From Gammaproteobacteria bacterium (GTDB lineage Bacteria > Actinomycetota > Acidimicrobiia > Spongiisociales > UBA4744): a stretch of 45,213 nucleotides of DNA. The stretch spans positions 1 to 45,213 of the forward strand of contig JAACED010000011.1 in NCBI GenBank assembly GCA_011682695.1. Reading direction: 5' to 3'. The notes under the pieces were generated by a model, which saw only the letters and a program-made list of their open reading frames with translations, had not been told where the DNA came from and did no database searches. Positions within the stretch are counted from its first letter, which is position 1; every line of letters begins with the position of its first letter. Both the position numbers and the translations under genes were made by a program. This document shows positions 1 through 8,096 of this stretch, one piece after another.

Positions 1-42
1 CGGATCGTTCACACCCTGCATACCCCCAGTATGACACCAGAC

Positions 43-58
43 GCTCGCGATCGCGAGC
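43..58. repeat. 16-bp perfect palindrome
   Basis: A perfect self-complementary 16-mer (GCTCGCGATCGCGAGC) lies downstream of the first gene at the window edge. Nothing else is recognisable in bases 1-90. It could be an operator, a terminator stem or chance in GC-rich DNA; there is no T-run beside it. Confidence 0.5.
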
Positions 59-90
59 ACCACAGACCCACCCAATTAATCAACAGTCTC

Positions 91-438
91 CTAGTCGCTC
101 TTTGGCGCTGTTCCGAAAACGGTGGTGTGTCCTTCCCTGCTGGCGGCGTAGAACACGGAGTAGCGACGCGACGACATCGTGGTATCACAACAGTGCAGGA
201 CATCAGCCATCAGCCGGTTTGGCAGGCTCGAGGTCGCGAACCGTTGCGCGTGCTCTTCGTCTTCGAAGCGAGTCAGCACGAGCACTCGCGAAGGCTTGTC
301 GCAATCGACGAGTACCTGATGCTCGAGGGGCCCATCCGCGTCCGACAGCGCGGCACGTTCCCAGCGCTGCACGGCGCTGGTGAATGGTCCCATTGCACCG
401 GGGAGGATATGAAACTCCGCTACGTGCATGTACTGCAT
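91..438 (-). CDS. Antibiotic-biosynthesis-monooxygenase-like (dimeric alpha/beta barrel) protein
   Basis: A 115-residue protein. The pattern of a beta strand (MHVAEFHILPG), a helix, then a VLVLTRFEDEEHAQRFATS segment resembles ABM/DUF dimeric ferredoxin-like barrel proteins, which act as small cofactor-free oxygenases or heme-degrading enzymes. No catalytic residue can be assigned from sequence, so the substrate is unknown. It lies 77 bp downstream of the sigma factor gene on the same strand. A TANNNT element (446-451) ends 7 nt before the ATG, so it probably has its own leaderless transcript. An internal ATG at 429 is an alternative start. Fold assignment is moderate; function is not established. 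Confidence 0.6.
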   Translation of the reverse strand: MQYMHVAEFHILPGAMGPFTSAVQRWERAALSDADGPLEHQVLVDCDKPSRVLVLTRFEDEEHAQRFATSSLPNRLMADVLHCCDTTMSSRRYSVFYAASREGHTTVFGTAPKSD

Positions 439-445
439 GTACTGA

Positions 446-451
446 AAGCTA
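446..451 (-). promoter_or_regulatory. Putative -10 element (TAGCTT), leaderless start
   Basis: On the minus strand TAGCTT ends 7 nt before the ATG at 438, the spacing at which transcription would begin at the start codon itself. No Shine-Dalgarno sequence precedes this ATG, which supports the reading. Confidence 0.45.
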
Positions 452-515
452 GTACCTCATGCGAGCCTGCGCCGGTCCGGCCAGAGAACCGGCGGTTGAC
501 CGATGCATGGAACGA

Positions 516-1451
516 CTACGGAGAAAGCATCCTGAGTAGTCCGGTCGGGTTCGCAGGATGGCGCAGCTTTGCCAGCGCTTTCGCTTCGATCTGGCGGATA
601 CGCTCTCTGGTCAGATCGAAACGTTTGCCGACCTCGTCGAGCGTGCGGGGGGTGCCATCTTCGAGGCCATACCGCATTGTCAGAATGATCCGCTCGCGCT
701 CTTCGAGTCTGCCGAGGACCGCGGCAAGATCCTGCTTGCGCATCTTGAGAACGACGAGTTCGAAAGGGGCTTCGGCATCGGTGTCTTCGATGAGATCTCC
801 CAGGGTGGCCTCATTCTCGCCGATGGGTTCGAAGATGGAGACGGGCTCGGGTGCAACCTTGAGTGCCTCGATCACCTTGCGAACCTCGAGTCCGGAGTGA
901 TCCGCGATCTCGTCGAGAGTGGGAGCTTGTCCCAGTCGTTTCGTGAGATGGTTCTCCGCCTTCCGAACCTGGGAGATGGTGTCCATCATATGTACGGGCA
1001 CCCGGATCGTACGGCCCTTGTCGGCGATGGCTCTGCTGATTGCCTGACGTATCCACCACGTTGCATATGTCGAGAATTTGAACCCTTTGCGATACTCGAA
1101 TTTCTCGACAGCGCGGATCAACCCGAGGTTGCCTTCCTGAACGAGGTCGAGAAACCCCAGGGTCGCGTTCATGTAGTGCTTCGCGATGGAAACGACCAGT
1201 CGAAGATTGGCACTGATGAAGTGTTGCCGCGCTTGCTCTCCTTGCCGAACGAGTGCGGTGGCCATCTCACGATCGTGGTCGGAGCGAGCGGTCTCGAGAG
1301 CCTTCGCGGCTTCCCTGCCGCGCTCGATCGTCTTGGCGAGGTCGACCTCTTCCTGCGCTGTGAGCAGGGGATAGGCACTGATCTCTTCGAGATACCATCG
1401 GATCGTATCTTCGCGACCATCGCGTTCGGCGAGGCGCTTGCTGCCTGCCAC
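516..1451 (-). CDS. Primary-type sigma-70 factor (SigA/HrdB/RpoD-like)
   Basis: A 311-residue RNA polymerase sigma factor that directs promoter recognition. Region 1.2 ([19 protein letters not shown], about residues 18-37), the highly conserved region 2 ([50 protein letters not shown]), region 3, and region 4 with its helix-turn-helix ([20 protein letters not shown] near the C terminus) are all present. The long acidic region 1.1 of housekeeping SigA is absent, so this may be a SigB/HrdB-like group 2 factor rather than the vegetative sigma. The start is GTG at 1451, chosen for a strong GAGGAGG about 6 nt upstream. It stands alone, with tRNA-Val upstream on the same strand. Confidence 0.93.
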   Translation of the reverse strand: MAGSKRLAERDGREDTIRWYLEEISAYPLLTAQEEVDLAKTIERGREAAKALETARSDHDREMATALVRQGEQARQHFISANLRLVVSIAKHYMNATLGFLDLVQEGNLGLIRAVEKFEYRKGFKFSTYATWWIRQAISRAIADKGRTIRVPVHMMDTISQVRKAENHLTKRLGQAPTLDEIADHSGLEVRKVIEALKVAPEPVSIFEPIGENEATLGDLIEDTDAEAPFELVVLKMRKQDLAAVLGRLEERERIILTMRYGLEDGTPRTLDEVGKRFDLTRERIRQIEAKALAKLRHPANPTGLLRMLSP

Positions 1452-1542
1452 GTGTGCCTCCTCGGTGCGACGTGAGAGTTCCTCAGCGTTTGCTCCGTGT
1501 ACTCATAGGTCGTCGGCCGCCAGAGGTCTGACCTTGAATCGG

Positions 1543-1616
1543 TGGGCGCTGACGGGTTTGAACCGCCGACCCCCTCGGTGTAAACGAGGTGCTCTGCCAG
1601 ACTGAGCTAAGCGCCC
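1543..1616 (-). tRNA. tRNA-Val (anticodon TAC)
   Basis: The 74-nt cloverleaf folds on the minus strand: a 7-bp acceptor stem (GGGCGCT/AGCGCCC) with discriminator A, a D-arm with GCTC/GAGC pairing, an anticodon stem CCTCG/CGAGG closing the loop TTTACAC (anticodon TAC, reading GUA and probably GUG valine codons), and a T-arm with TTCAAAC. CCA is not encoded; the next three genomic bases read CCG, so CCA must be added post-transcriptionally. Confidence 0.95.
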
Positions 1617-1695
1617 GGGCTGACGGAGATTAGTGCAAGATCGGCAAAGGCGAGGCGCCTTCGTGCGTTGTCAGGCTTGTGTACCATCTGCGCCT

Positions 1696-2418
1696 ATGAG
1701 TGCCATGAGCGAATTCCAGAGTCTGGCCGATCTGTTGGAGCTTCAGAGGGTCGATTCAGAGATCGATCGTCTTCTGGAACGACGTTCGTCATTGCCCGAG
1801 CTGGAACGCTACAAGAGCGCCCATCTCGAGACGGAAGCGGTTCGAAAACAACTGTCTGAGAAGGAAACTCTTCTTCGTGAGCTCAGCCTCGACCTCGACC
1901 GAGCCAGCGGTGAGCTCGAGATGGCAGAGGCAAAGGTGGGTCAGCAGGAGCAGCGCCTGTACGCCGGAGGCATGAGCGCCAAAGAGACCGAGAACATGCG
2001 ACTCGATGTGGAGAGTCTACGAAACCGTGTACGGGAAACCGAGGACAGGGTGCTCGAACTCCTCGAACTCAAGGAGACGCTCGAGAAGGAAGTGGCGGTC
2101 ATTCGCGTTCAACTCACCTCGGCAGAGGCGGAGGAGCAGCGTCTGAGCGGGATCATCAAAGAGGCCTGGAAGGGTATCGACGCAGAGTTGGCACGCCGAG
2201 AAGAACGCAAGATGGCCGCGATCACGTTGATCCCTCCTGACTTGTTGGACCTCTATGAGCATCTTCGCGAGCGCAAGGATGGCGTGGCCGTGGGACGCCT
2301 CGATGAAACGTGGGTATGCGGCGGGTGCCATCTCAAGCTTTCGGCGGCCGAACGGCGTCAGGCTCTTGCCGAGGATCCACCGCGCTGTATCCACTGTCGT
2401 CGCATCCTCGTGCCGTAG
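1696..2418 (+). CDS. Coiled-coil C4 zinc-ribbon protein (DUF164/CT398-like)
   Basis: About 240 residues. A long heptad-rich coiled coil (roughly residues 10-185, rich in Glu, Leu and Arg) is followed by a C-terminal zinc ribbon with two CxxC knuckles (VCGGCHLKLS and RCIHCRRILVP). This is the architecture of the actinobacterial/chlamydial family of putative nucleic-acid-binding zinc-ribbon proteins, often placed near rnhA or nif3-like genes. No precise biochemical role is established. The ATG at 1696 is chosen rather than an in-frame upstream start: a TACCAT -10-like element ends 8 nt before it, and the upstream extension lacks family character. It stands alone, divergent from tRNA-Val. Confidence 0.88.
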   Translation: MSAMSEFQSLADLLELQRVDSEIDRLLERRSSLPELERYKSAHLETEAVRKQLSEKETLLRELSLDLDRASGELEMAEAKVGQQEQRLYAGGMSAKETENMRLDVESLRNRVRETEDRVLELLELKETLEKEVAVIRVQLTSAEAEEQRLSGIIKEAWKGIDAELARREERKMAAITLIPPDLLDLYEHLRERKDGVAVGRLDETWVCGGCHLKLSAAERRQALAEDPPRCIHCRRILVP

Positions 2419-2419
2419 G

Positions 2420-2535
2420 GCTGCTCGCTTCGCTCGTCGTAGTGAAGTATTCCGTACTTGGTATTTCGTATTTCGTATTTCGTATCGCGGCGCAGCATTG
2501 ACGCAAGACTGCGGGGCGGGCTGGGCGACTCAGGC
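2420..2535 (-). repeat. Dispersed intergenic repeat, copy A
   Basis: Read on the minus strand this copy contains CCCGCCCCGCAGTCTTG, then GCTGCG-CCGCGATACGAAATAC with the 7-bp unit CGAAATA iterated, and ends in GAGCGAAGCGAGCAG. It matches copies at about 5818, 14510 and 20935. The same short-period GAARTAC core and terminal GAGCGAAGCGAGC are the shared marks. It fills the gap between the zinc-ribbon gene and the TauE gene. Confidence 0.7.
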
Positions 2536-2580
2536 GCAATAGGTTGTCGATGTACGCGCCGTCCGCTGATCGGCGGCCTC

Positions 2581-3339
2581 TCAGCTCTTCCTGAACAACT
2601 GGAGGCCTGCGGCGAGGACGAGGAGCCCCGAGAAGAGGAACTGGAGCGTGGAGCCGGCCAGGCTGAACGCCAGGAGCGCGCCGAGCAGCACACCGACGAT
2701 GCTGCCGGTTCCGAGGATGAGAGCGATCGGGAGGTCTACTCGATGGGCCCGGTAATGAACGATGGCAGCCGATGCCGCAGTCGGAACGATGGCCACCAGC
2801 GAGGTTCCTTGTGCGATGTGCTGCTCGAGGCCGAAGACGAGGGCAAGGATCGGTACGTAGACCAGCCCTCCCCCGAGGCCGAGCATCGACATCAACGTCC
2901 CGGTTGCCATGCCGAGCAGCACGATCCCGATCATGGTCCCCAAGGTGGTTTCGATGTGGTCGACGCCGACGCTCGTCCCGAGCCCGCCGAGCGTGAGCCT
3001 GATGGCGGCAACGGCGGCAACCAATGCGAACAGGGCCTTGAGCCGCTTCGATGGCACCTTGCCCATGAGAGTCGCCCCGACAAGCGCCCCGAGTATCGCT
3101 CCACAGGCAAGGAGCCCGCCCGAACGCAGATCCGCCGCTCCACCGTCGAAGAATCGAATTGCTCCCGTGGTGGCCGTCACGACGACTGCAGCAGATGATG
3201 TTGCGTGGGCACGGTGTTGCTCAAAGCCAAGGATGAGGACGAGGCCCGGGACGAAGACGAGACCTCCGCCGATGCCGAACAATCCACTGACAACCCCTGC
3301 CGTGATTCCGATGAGTGCTGCCACGATGGTTTGCGACAT
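2581..3339 (-). CDS. TauE/SafE (TSUP) family membrane permease
   Basis: A 252-residue integral membrane protein of the sulfite exporter TauE/SafE family, which moves sulfur-containing oxyanions or organic anions across the cytoplasmic membrane. The two internally duplicated family signatures are visible: GLFGIGGGLVFVPGLVLILG near the N terminus and MLGLGGGLVYVPILALVFG in the second half, each opening a bundle of hydrophobic helices (about 8 in all). Substrate cannot be told from sequence. It is divergently transcribed from the lipoprotein gene at 3379, with only 39 bp between the two starts, so their promoters share that space. Confidence 0.88.
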   Translation of the reverse strand: MSQTIVAALIGITAGVVSGLFGIGGGLVFVPGLVLILGFEQHRAHATSSAAVVVTATTGAIRFFDGGAADLRSGGLLACGAILGALVGATLMGKVPSKRLKALFALVAAVAAIRLTLGGLGTSVGVDHIETTLGTMIGIVLLGMATGTLMSMLGLGGGLVYVPILALVFGLEQHIAQGTSLVAIVPTAASAAIVHYRAHRVDLPIALILGTGSIVGVLLGALLAFSLAGSTLQFLFSGLLVLAAGLQLFRKS

Positions 3340-3365
3340 GGTTTATTGAGTGTAGAAGCCGGCGC

Positions 3366-3371
3366 TATCGT
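3366..3371 (+). promoter_or_regulatory. Putative -10 element (TATCGT), leaderless start
   Basis: TATCGT ends 7 nt before the ATG at 3379. No Shine-Dalgarno sequence is present, consistent with a leaderless mRNA for the lipoprotein gene. Confidence 0.4.
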
Positions 3372-3378
3372 CACCCTG

Positions 3379-4071
3379 ATGTTGCGTTTCCTTGCCGCTG
3401 TCGTCGTGGTGACACTCGTGATCGGTTGCTCGGCGCCGCCCGAGGAGCCGACGACGACCACGACCACGCTGCTGGGGGCCGCGACGCCCGACGGGGCCCT
3501 GCGTGATCTCCTGTCCGCCGTCGAAGACGGCGATCTCTCCAGAGTGAGCGAGCTGACGGACCGTGAGCAGGTGGCCTTGCTCATCGCCTTGGACGGAGCC
3601 ACGTTGTCGGAGGCGACGGCCATGCTCGAGGAAGGGATTCCAGAAGAGTCCCTTGCCGCTTTCTGGGCATCCTTCCAGGACACCTATGGGCGCAACGTTC
3701 GGGAAGACCTCGGTGAGATGTTGGTGGCTGCGGGTCGGAGGGTGACTGTGGACGGCGTCGAGTTCGCCAACATCGAAGTGGCATTGAGAAAAGACAGCGG
3801 GCTGACTCGTTGGATCGCCCGGCGAGATGAGAGCGGGCAATGGAGGGTCGACCTCTTTGCGACGTTCGGTCCGACCGTGGCTATGCCCATGCGTCTGTGG
3901 CTCACCACGCTGCCCGACGATCCAGACATTCGCGTTGTCCGGAGCGCAATCGCAGATCAAAGGCCGAGCCTTCTCGCCGCGCTTCAGCAACAACCGCTCG
4001 GACCGATCTCCCCAGGTGTGGCGGAACAGATCAGGGGGCTTCTGGGCGATGTGGGAGCAACGGCCCCATAG
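3379..4071 (+). CDS. Putative lipoprotein of unknown function
   Basis: A 230-residue exported protein. A short signal peptide ends in a lipobox (LVIG-C, Cys17), so the mature protein should be lipid-anchored on the outer face of the membrane. A threonine-rich linker (six consecutive Thr near residues 25-30) leads to a folded domain of alternating helix and strand. It ends with WRVDLFATFGP-type strands that recall DUF4878/NTF2-like lipoproteins, but I cannot assign a family. The ATG is preceded by a TANNNT element 7 nt upstream. An upstream in-frame extension would remove the N-terminal signal peptide and is rejected. Confidence 0.72.
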   Translation: MLRFLAAVVVVTLVIGCSAPPEEPTTTTTTLLGAATPDGALRDLLSAVEDGDLSRVSELTDREQVALLIALDGATLSEATAMLEEGIPEESLAAFWASFQDTYGRNVREDLGEMLVAAGRRVTVDGVEFANIEVALRKDSGLTRWIARRDESGQWRVDLFATFGPTVAMPMRLWLTTLPDDPDIRVVRSAIADQRPSLLAALQQQPLGPISPGVAEQIRGLLGDVGATAP

Positions 4072-4078
4072 AATCCCC

Positions 4079-4127
4079 GAACCCAGGGCTCAGGGGTACC
4101 CACAGGGTACGTACGAGCCCAGGGTTC
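4079..4127. terminator. Long imperfect palindrome between convergent genes
   Basis: Arms GAACCCAGGGCTC (4079-4091) and GAGCCCAGGGTTC (4115-4127) pair with one mismatch, and an inner TACCC/GGGTA pair extends the fold. It begins 8 nt after the lipoprotein stop and faces the convergent DUF1876 gene, so a bidirectional terminator is the simplest reading. There is no T-tract, and a mobile palindromic element is an alternative. Nothing else is seen up to 4205. Confidence 0.5.
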
Positions 4128-4205
4128 ACCGGTAGGGGGTCATTCCACCGGGCTCCGTGAGCACCGAAAGCGAGCCGCGAAGGTGCTGGGATCGAAACGA
4201 GCGGG

Positions 4206-4445
4206 CTACGAGAGATCCTCTGTGATGCGGTCCTGGGCCGCCTCCATGATCTGAGCGGTGAGCGACCCGAGCGCCCGAGCGATGGCCAGTTCTTCGCCGA
4301 CGAGGGGTATCAAGGGGTCGTCGGGATTGCGTCGGGCCTTTCCGTAGGACTCGAAGCGGTCCCCCTGGAGGTCAAGGCGCGCATGGACAGTGGTCTCGAT
4401 GTCGTCTTCCTCGAGGTGAAGGTTCACATGAAGGCTTCTTCTCAT
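4206..4445 (-). CDS. DUF1876 (dsRBD-fold-like) family protein
   Basis: A 79-residue actinobacterial protein of the DUF1876 family. It has the family features: an N-terminal HVNLHLEEDD strand, the ARLDLQGDRFESYGKARRNP turn, and the helix GEELAIARALGSLTAQIMEA. Its role is not established; the fold is annotated as dsRBD-like. The ATG at 4445 is preferred to the upstream start at 4478 because AAAGGGG lies suitably upstream and the family starts near MRRSLHV. A TATGCT -10-like element (plus-strand 4464-4469) lies further upstream. Confidence 0.8.
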   Translation of the reverse strand: MRRSLHVNLHLEEDDIETTVHARLDLQGDRFESYGKARRNPDDPLIPLVGEELAIARALGSLTAQIMEAAQDRITEDLS

Positions 4446-4509
4446 CAGCAGACCCCTTTCACAAGCATAGTGACCCAACGTTTACGCAGATGGAAGGGGA
4501 CGGAAGACC

Positions 4510-5508
4510 CTACGAGGTGGGCCGACCGGACCTTTGGAGAACGGGGAGGACCTCGTTTCCTAGGAGTGAGATGAGCGCCGGTTGGTCGGTTGAGGTCATC
4601 TGGATGGTGACGACGTCGGCGCCGAGATCCGTGATGAGGGGCAGGTAGGCATCGATGATGTCCTGCGGCGAGGCGGCGATGGTATAGCGGCTCAGGATTT
4701 CGTCCCGGGGCAGATCATCGGCCCTGGCTCGCAGAACGGCGGGGTCGACGGCCTCCAGACGCCCCGGAGCGCGAAGCCCACGCCACGCAGACAGTGCCTG
4801 CCAAGCTTCGTCGTCGCTGCCGGCGAACACGGCCCAACGGGTCACCACCAGCGTCGGTGCCGGCCTTCCCTCGGTTTCTGCAACGGCACGTGCCGGTTGG
4901 ACGACGTGTTCCAGGGTCGAGGCCGGATCCTTCACCGAGGTGATGACACCTTCGGCCCGACGGGCGGCGAGCGCAGCCGACTTCGGTCCGCCCGCGGCGA
5001 GCCAGATCGGAACCTTGCCAGTCGGGGGGCTGTAGAGCTTTGCGCGATTGGTCGAGTAGTACTCACCGTCGAACGACAGTGTCTCTCCATCGAGGAGGCG
5101 GCGCATGATCTGGAGTGCCTCGTTCATGCGGGCCGCGCGTTCGGCATATTTCGGGAACGAGTATCCGAGAGGGCCCTCGTTGATGTTCTCGCCGGTGCCG
5201 ACACCCAAATGGAAGCGGCCACCAGAGAGTCGATCGAGCGTCGCGGCAGCCTGTGCGACGACGGCAGGGTGAAACCGCCACAACGGTGTCGTGACGCCGG
5301 TGGCGAAACCGATGTGATCGGTCGCCGTGGTCATCGCCCCGATCGTCGAGAACGCAAATCCTGCAGCGGAAGTGTCGTCAACCCAGGGGTGGAAATGCTC
5401 GGAGACCACGACGAGGTCGAATCCGGCATCTTCCGCCAGTCGAGCGTGTTCGACCAGTTCCTCGGGTTGCCATTGCTCGTGGCCGCAGAAGTAGGCGAAG
5501 CGTGTCAT
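4510..5508 (-). CDS. LLM-class (luciferase-like) F420-dependent oxidoreductase
   Basis: A 332-residue TIM-barrel enzyme of the luciferase-like monooxygenase superfamily, closest in appearance to the TIGR03557/F420-dependent glucose-6-phosphate dehydrogenase branch. Visible family segments are the N-terminal FAYFCGHEQWQPEELVEHA, VVSEHFHPW, the TTPLWRFHPAVVAQAAATLD stretch, the phosphate-binding GRFHLGVGTGEN loop, and WLAAGGPKSAALAARRAEG in the C-terminal half. Enzymes of this group transfer hydride between F420 or FMN and an organic substrate; the substrate here is unknown. A TACTCT element ends 8 nt before the ATG at 5508, another possible leaderless start. Confidence 0.88.
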   Translation of the reverse strand: MTRFAYFCGHEQWQPEELVEHARLAEDAGFDLVVVSEHFHPWVDDTSAAGFAFSTIGAMTTATDHIGFATGVTTPLWRFHPAVVAQAAATLDRLSGGRFHLGVGTGENINEGPLGYSFPKYAERAARMNEALQIMRRLLDGETLSFDGEYYSTNRAKLYSPPTGKVPIWLAAGGPKSAALAARRAEGVITSVKDPASTLEHVVQPARAVAETEGRPAPTLVVTRWAVFAGSDDEAWQALSAWRGLRAPGRLEAVDPAVLRARADDLPRDEILSRYTIAASPQDIIDAYLPLITDLGADVVTIQMTSTDQPALISLLGNEVLPVLQRSGRPTS

Positions 5509-5817
5509 GGCCCAGCAGAGTAGTCGGCGGAGTCGTTGCGCAGCAGGCGCCCGGTCGAAGACCGTTGGGAGAGGGGATCGTCCGGAACACTCCGTTTCCC
5601 GGGGGCATCGGAGATCTCATCCCAGGAGAGCCGTGGTCCAAGGCGCAGTGTCGATTGCGACGTGTACCGCCAGGAGAGCGGTCTCGATGTCAGGCCTGCA
5701 TCTTCTCGATTTCGTTGGACCGCGGCTCGGCGGGCGCCGAGCACGACGCGGCACGCATCTCCACGGCGCCAAGGAGTTCGGTGAGGAAGCCGGCTACCAG
5801 CTCTCTTTGCTGCAGCC

Positions 5818-5922
5818 TTCGGCAGGAGTCGCGACGCTCGCACCACGGTCCTGGAGCTGGGTGGGTCGCGGTGCGAAGTACGAAGTACATGAACAAGCGA
5901 GCGAGGCCACTGGCTCGGCATC
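5818..5922 (+). repeat. Dispersed intergenic repeat, copy B
   Basis: Within the 457-bp gap 5509-5965 this stretch reads CGGCAGGAGTCGCGACGCTC, then GGTCGCGGTGCGAAGTACGAAGTAC and AAGCGAGCGAGG. The first 20 bases are identical to the start of copy C at 14510. The rest of the gap shows open frames on both strands but none with recognisable protein character. Confidence 0.65.
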
Positions 5923-5983
5923 GGCATCACGGGCGTTGCCGGTCGAGGCACTAGCATTGCTCGACGTGGGCGATGCACCGGCG

Positions 5984-8065
5984 ATGACGGCGTTCTTTCG
6001 GCCAGAAGGCATTGCGCTGATCGGGGCGACCGCCGACGAATCCAAATTGGGCTTTGGGGTAGTCAGGAATCTCCTCGAAGGCGGATACCCCGGTTCCGTG
6101 CATCTCGTGGGCACCAAGGAGGGGACGCTGTTCTCCAGGCCGATGTATGCATCGGTCACCGAGGTTCCCGATCCGGTGGACCTCGCGGTCATCCTGATTC
6201 CCGCACCAGCCGTGCCGCCGGTCCTGGATGCGTGCGGTCGGCGAGGTATCCGAGCCGTCGTGATTTCGTCCGGTGGCTTTCGCGAGGTCGGGACTGAAGG
6301 AGCTGCGCTCGAACGACAGTGCCTGGAAATCGCGGCCCGATATCGCATGCGGTTGCTCGGACCCAACTGCATCGGCACCATCGACACCCACGTTCCGCTG
6401 GACACGACATTCCTTCCGCCTCCACCTCCACCGAGCGGAAATGTCGCCTTCGTCAGCCAGAGCGGCGCCATCTGCGCCGCGATGATCGACTGGACTCGAG
6501 GTCAGGGCTTTGGATTCAGTCGTCTCGTCAGCCTCGGCAACGAAGCCGACATCTCCGAAACGGACATGCTCGACGCATTTGCAGAAGACCCGGAGACGAA
6601 AGTCATTGCCATGTACCTCGAAGGCATCGTCGATGGCCGGCGGTTCGTCGACGTGGCGCGTACAGTGGACAAGCCTTTCATTGCGTTCAAGGTGGGACGA
6701 TTCGACGCGGGCCGAAAAGCTGCCTCGAGCCACACCGGCGCCCTCGCAGGTGAAGACGTCGCCTATGAAGCTGCATTTCGCAGAGCAGGGATCCTGCGGG
6801 CCACGTCAACCGAGGAGATGTTCGATTGGGCCCGCGCCTTTTCGAATCTTCCACTTCCTGCCGGCCCAGGTGTCGCCGTGCTGACGAATGCAGGCGGACC
6901 CGGGGTAGCGGCGTCTGACGCAATCGAGCAGTACGGCATGCGGATGGCATCGCTGAGTTCGGACACGATAACGCTGCTCGAGCATCTGCTGCCGAGCGCC
7001 GCGTCGGCCAACAACCCGGTCGATATGCTGGCTTCTGCCTCTCCGGAGATCTATGCGCGAAGCCTCGAGGTGCTCCTGGAGGACACTGCGGTCGACGCAG
7101 TGATGGTCATCCTCCCACCGCCGCCACGGTACGCGGCCCAGGATGTGGTCGAGGCACTCATTCCGGTCATCGATGAGGGTTCAAAACCTGTCGTAGTGGC
7201 GCTGATGGGGGGCGGGTTGATCGACGAGGCGGCGAACAGGCTACGGGCCGCCAAGGTGCCGGAGTATCGATTCCCATCGAGAGCTGCAGGTGCTCTGGGC
7301 GCCCTCTACCGACATGCTGTGGCCCTTGACCTCGATCAGTCGGTTTGTGCCATTCCGGAATCGGTCGACGCGGCCGCTGCCGCTCGAGTGCTGGCACATT
7401 CGAGCGGCTGGCTCGACCCGTCGAGCGTGACTGCGCTGATGACCGCCTACGGCATTCCGACGGCTCCATCGGTGCGTGCGGAGAACGCAGCATTGGCGGC
7501 AGCCGCAGCCGAGCAGATCGGATACCCGGTTGTCGTGAAGCTCGACTCACCCGATCTTCCCCACAAATCCGATGTGGGGGGCGTGCTACTCGGGCTCTCT
7601 GATGCAGACGGCGTCAGGATTGGCGTCGAAACGATGCTGACAAAGGTCCGCAACGCCCGTCCCGGTGCTCGGATCGACGGAGTGGTCATCCAGGAGATGA
7701 TCACCGATGGTCAGGAGGTTGCGATCGGAGTGGTACGGGATCCTCAGTTCGGTCCGCTTGTGATGTACGGCTCCGGAGGCGTGGACGTCGAGAGCATGGG
7801 TGATGTTGCCTTCGCTCTCGCTCCGGTTACCTGCACCGACGTGGACTACTTGCTCGGTCATACCTGGGCGGGTCGGCGACTGGGCGGATCACGGGGCCAG
7901 ACGCGGGTTGATCGCGACGCTGTGATCGATGTGATGATTCGACTCGGTGCGATGGCTGTCGCGCATTCTGAGATCGCTGAAGTGGAGATCAACCCTTTGC
8001 TTGCGCGCGCCGACGGGACCGTCGCACTCGACGCGCGCGTGCGTGTTGATGCCTGCGAGGCCTGA
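5984..8065 (+). CDS. NDP-forming acyl-CoA synthetase (acetate-CoA ligase, ADP-forming, single-chain)
   Basis: About 693 residues. It interconverts acyl-CoA + ADP + Pi with acid + CoA + ATP by way of a phosphohistidine. Domain order: CoA-binding Rossmann domain (FFRPEGIALIGATADE onward, including LLGPNCIGTI), succinyl-CoA-ligase-like domain (GNVAFVSQSGA), the phosphohistidine loop SSHTGALAGED, and a C-terminal ATP-grasp domain (VVVKLDSPDLPHKSDVGGVL and EVEINPLLA). Related proteins include PAT-like GNAT fusions, but no GNAT domain is present. The ATG at 5984 fits the family start; an in-frame GTG at 5966 lies 8 nt after a TAGCAT element and could be a near-leaderless start adding six residues. 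The long in-frame extension back to 5507 crosses repeat copy B and is rejected. Confidence 0.92.
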   Translation: MTAFFRPEGIALIGATADESKLGFGVVRNLLEGGYPGSVHLVGTKEGTLFSRPMYASVTEVPDPVDLAVILIPAPAVPPVLDACGRRGIRAVVISSGGFREVGTEGAALERQCLEIAARYRMRLLGPNCIGTIDTHVPLDTTFLPPPPPPSGNVAFVSQSGAICAAMIDWTRGQGFGFSRLVSLGNEADISETDMLDAFAEDPETKVIAMYLEGIVDGRRFVDVARTVDKPFIAFKVGRFDAGRKAASSHTGALAGEDVAYEAAFRRAGILRATSTEEMFDWARAFSNLPLPAGPGVAVLTNAGGPGVAASDAIEQYGMRMASLSSDTITLLEHLLPSAASANNPVDMLASASPEIYARSLEVLLEDTAVDAVMVILPPPPRYAAQDVVEALIPVIDEGSKPVVVALMGGGLIDEAANRLRAAKVPEYRFPSRAAGALGALYRHAVALDLDQSVCAIPESVDAAAAARVLAHSSGWLDPSSVTALMTAYGIPTAPSVRAENAALAAAAAEQIGYPVVVKLDSPDLPHKSDVGGVLLGLSDADGVRIGVETMLTKVRNARPGARIDGVVIQEMITDGQEVAIGVVRDPQFGPLVMYGSGGVDVESMGDVAFALAPVTCTDVDYLLGHTWAGRRLGGSRGQTRVDRDAVIDVMIRLGAMAVAHSEIAEVEINPLLARADGTVALDARVRVDACEA

Positions 8066-8096
8066 GCGTGCGACAATACAACCTTTGAGGGAGCGC

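Noticed and set aside
5507-5983. In-frame extension of the acyl-CoA synthetase back to 5507 (852 residues)
   Set aside because: The extension runs through dispersed repeat copy B, has no family similarity, and the CoA-binding domain begins naturally after 5984.
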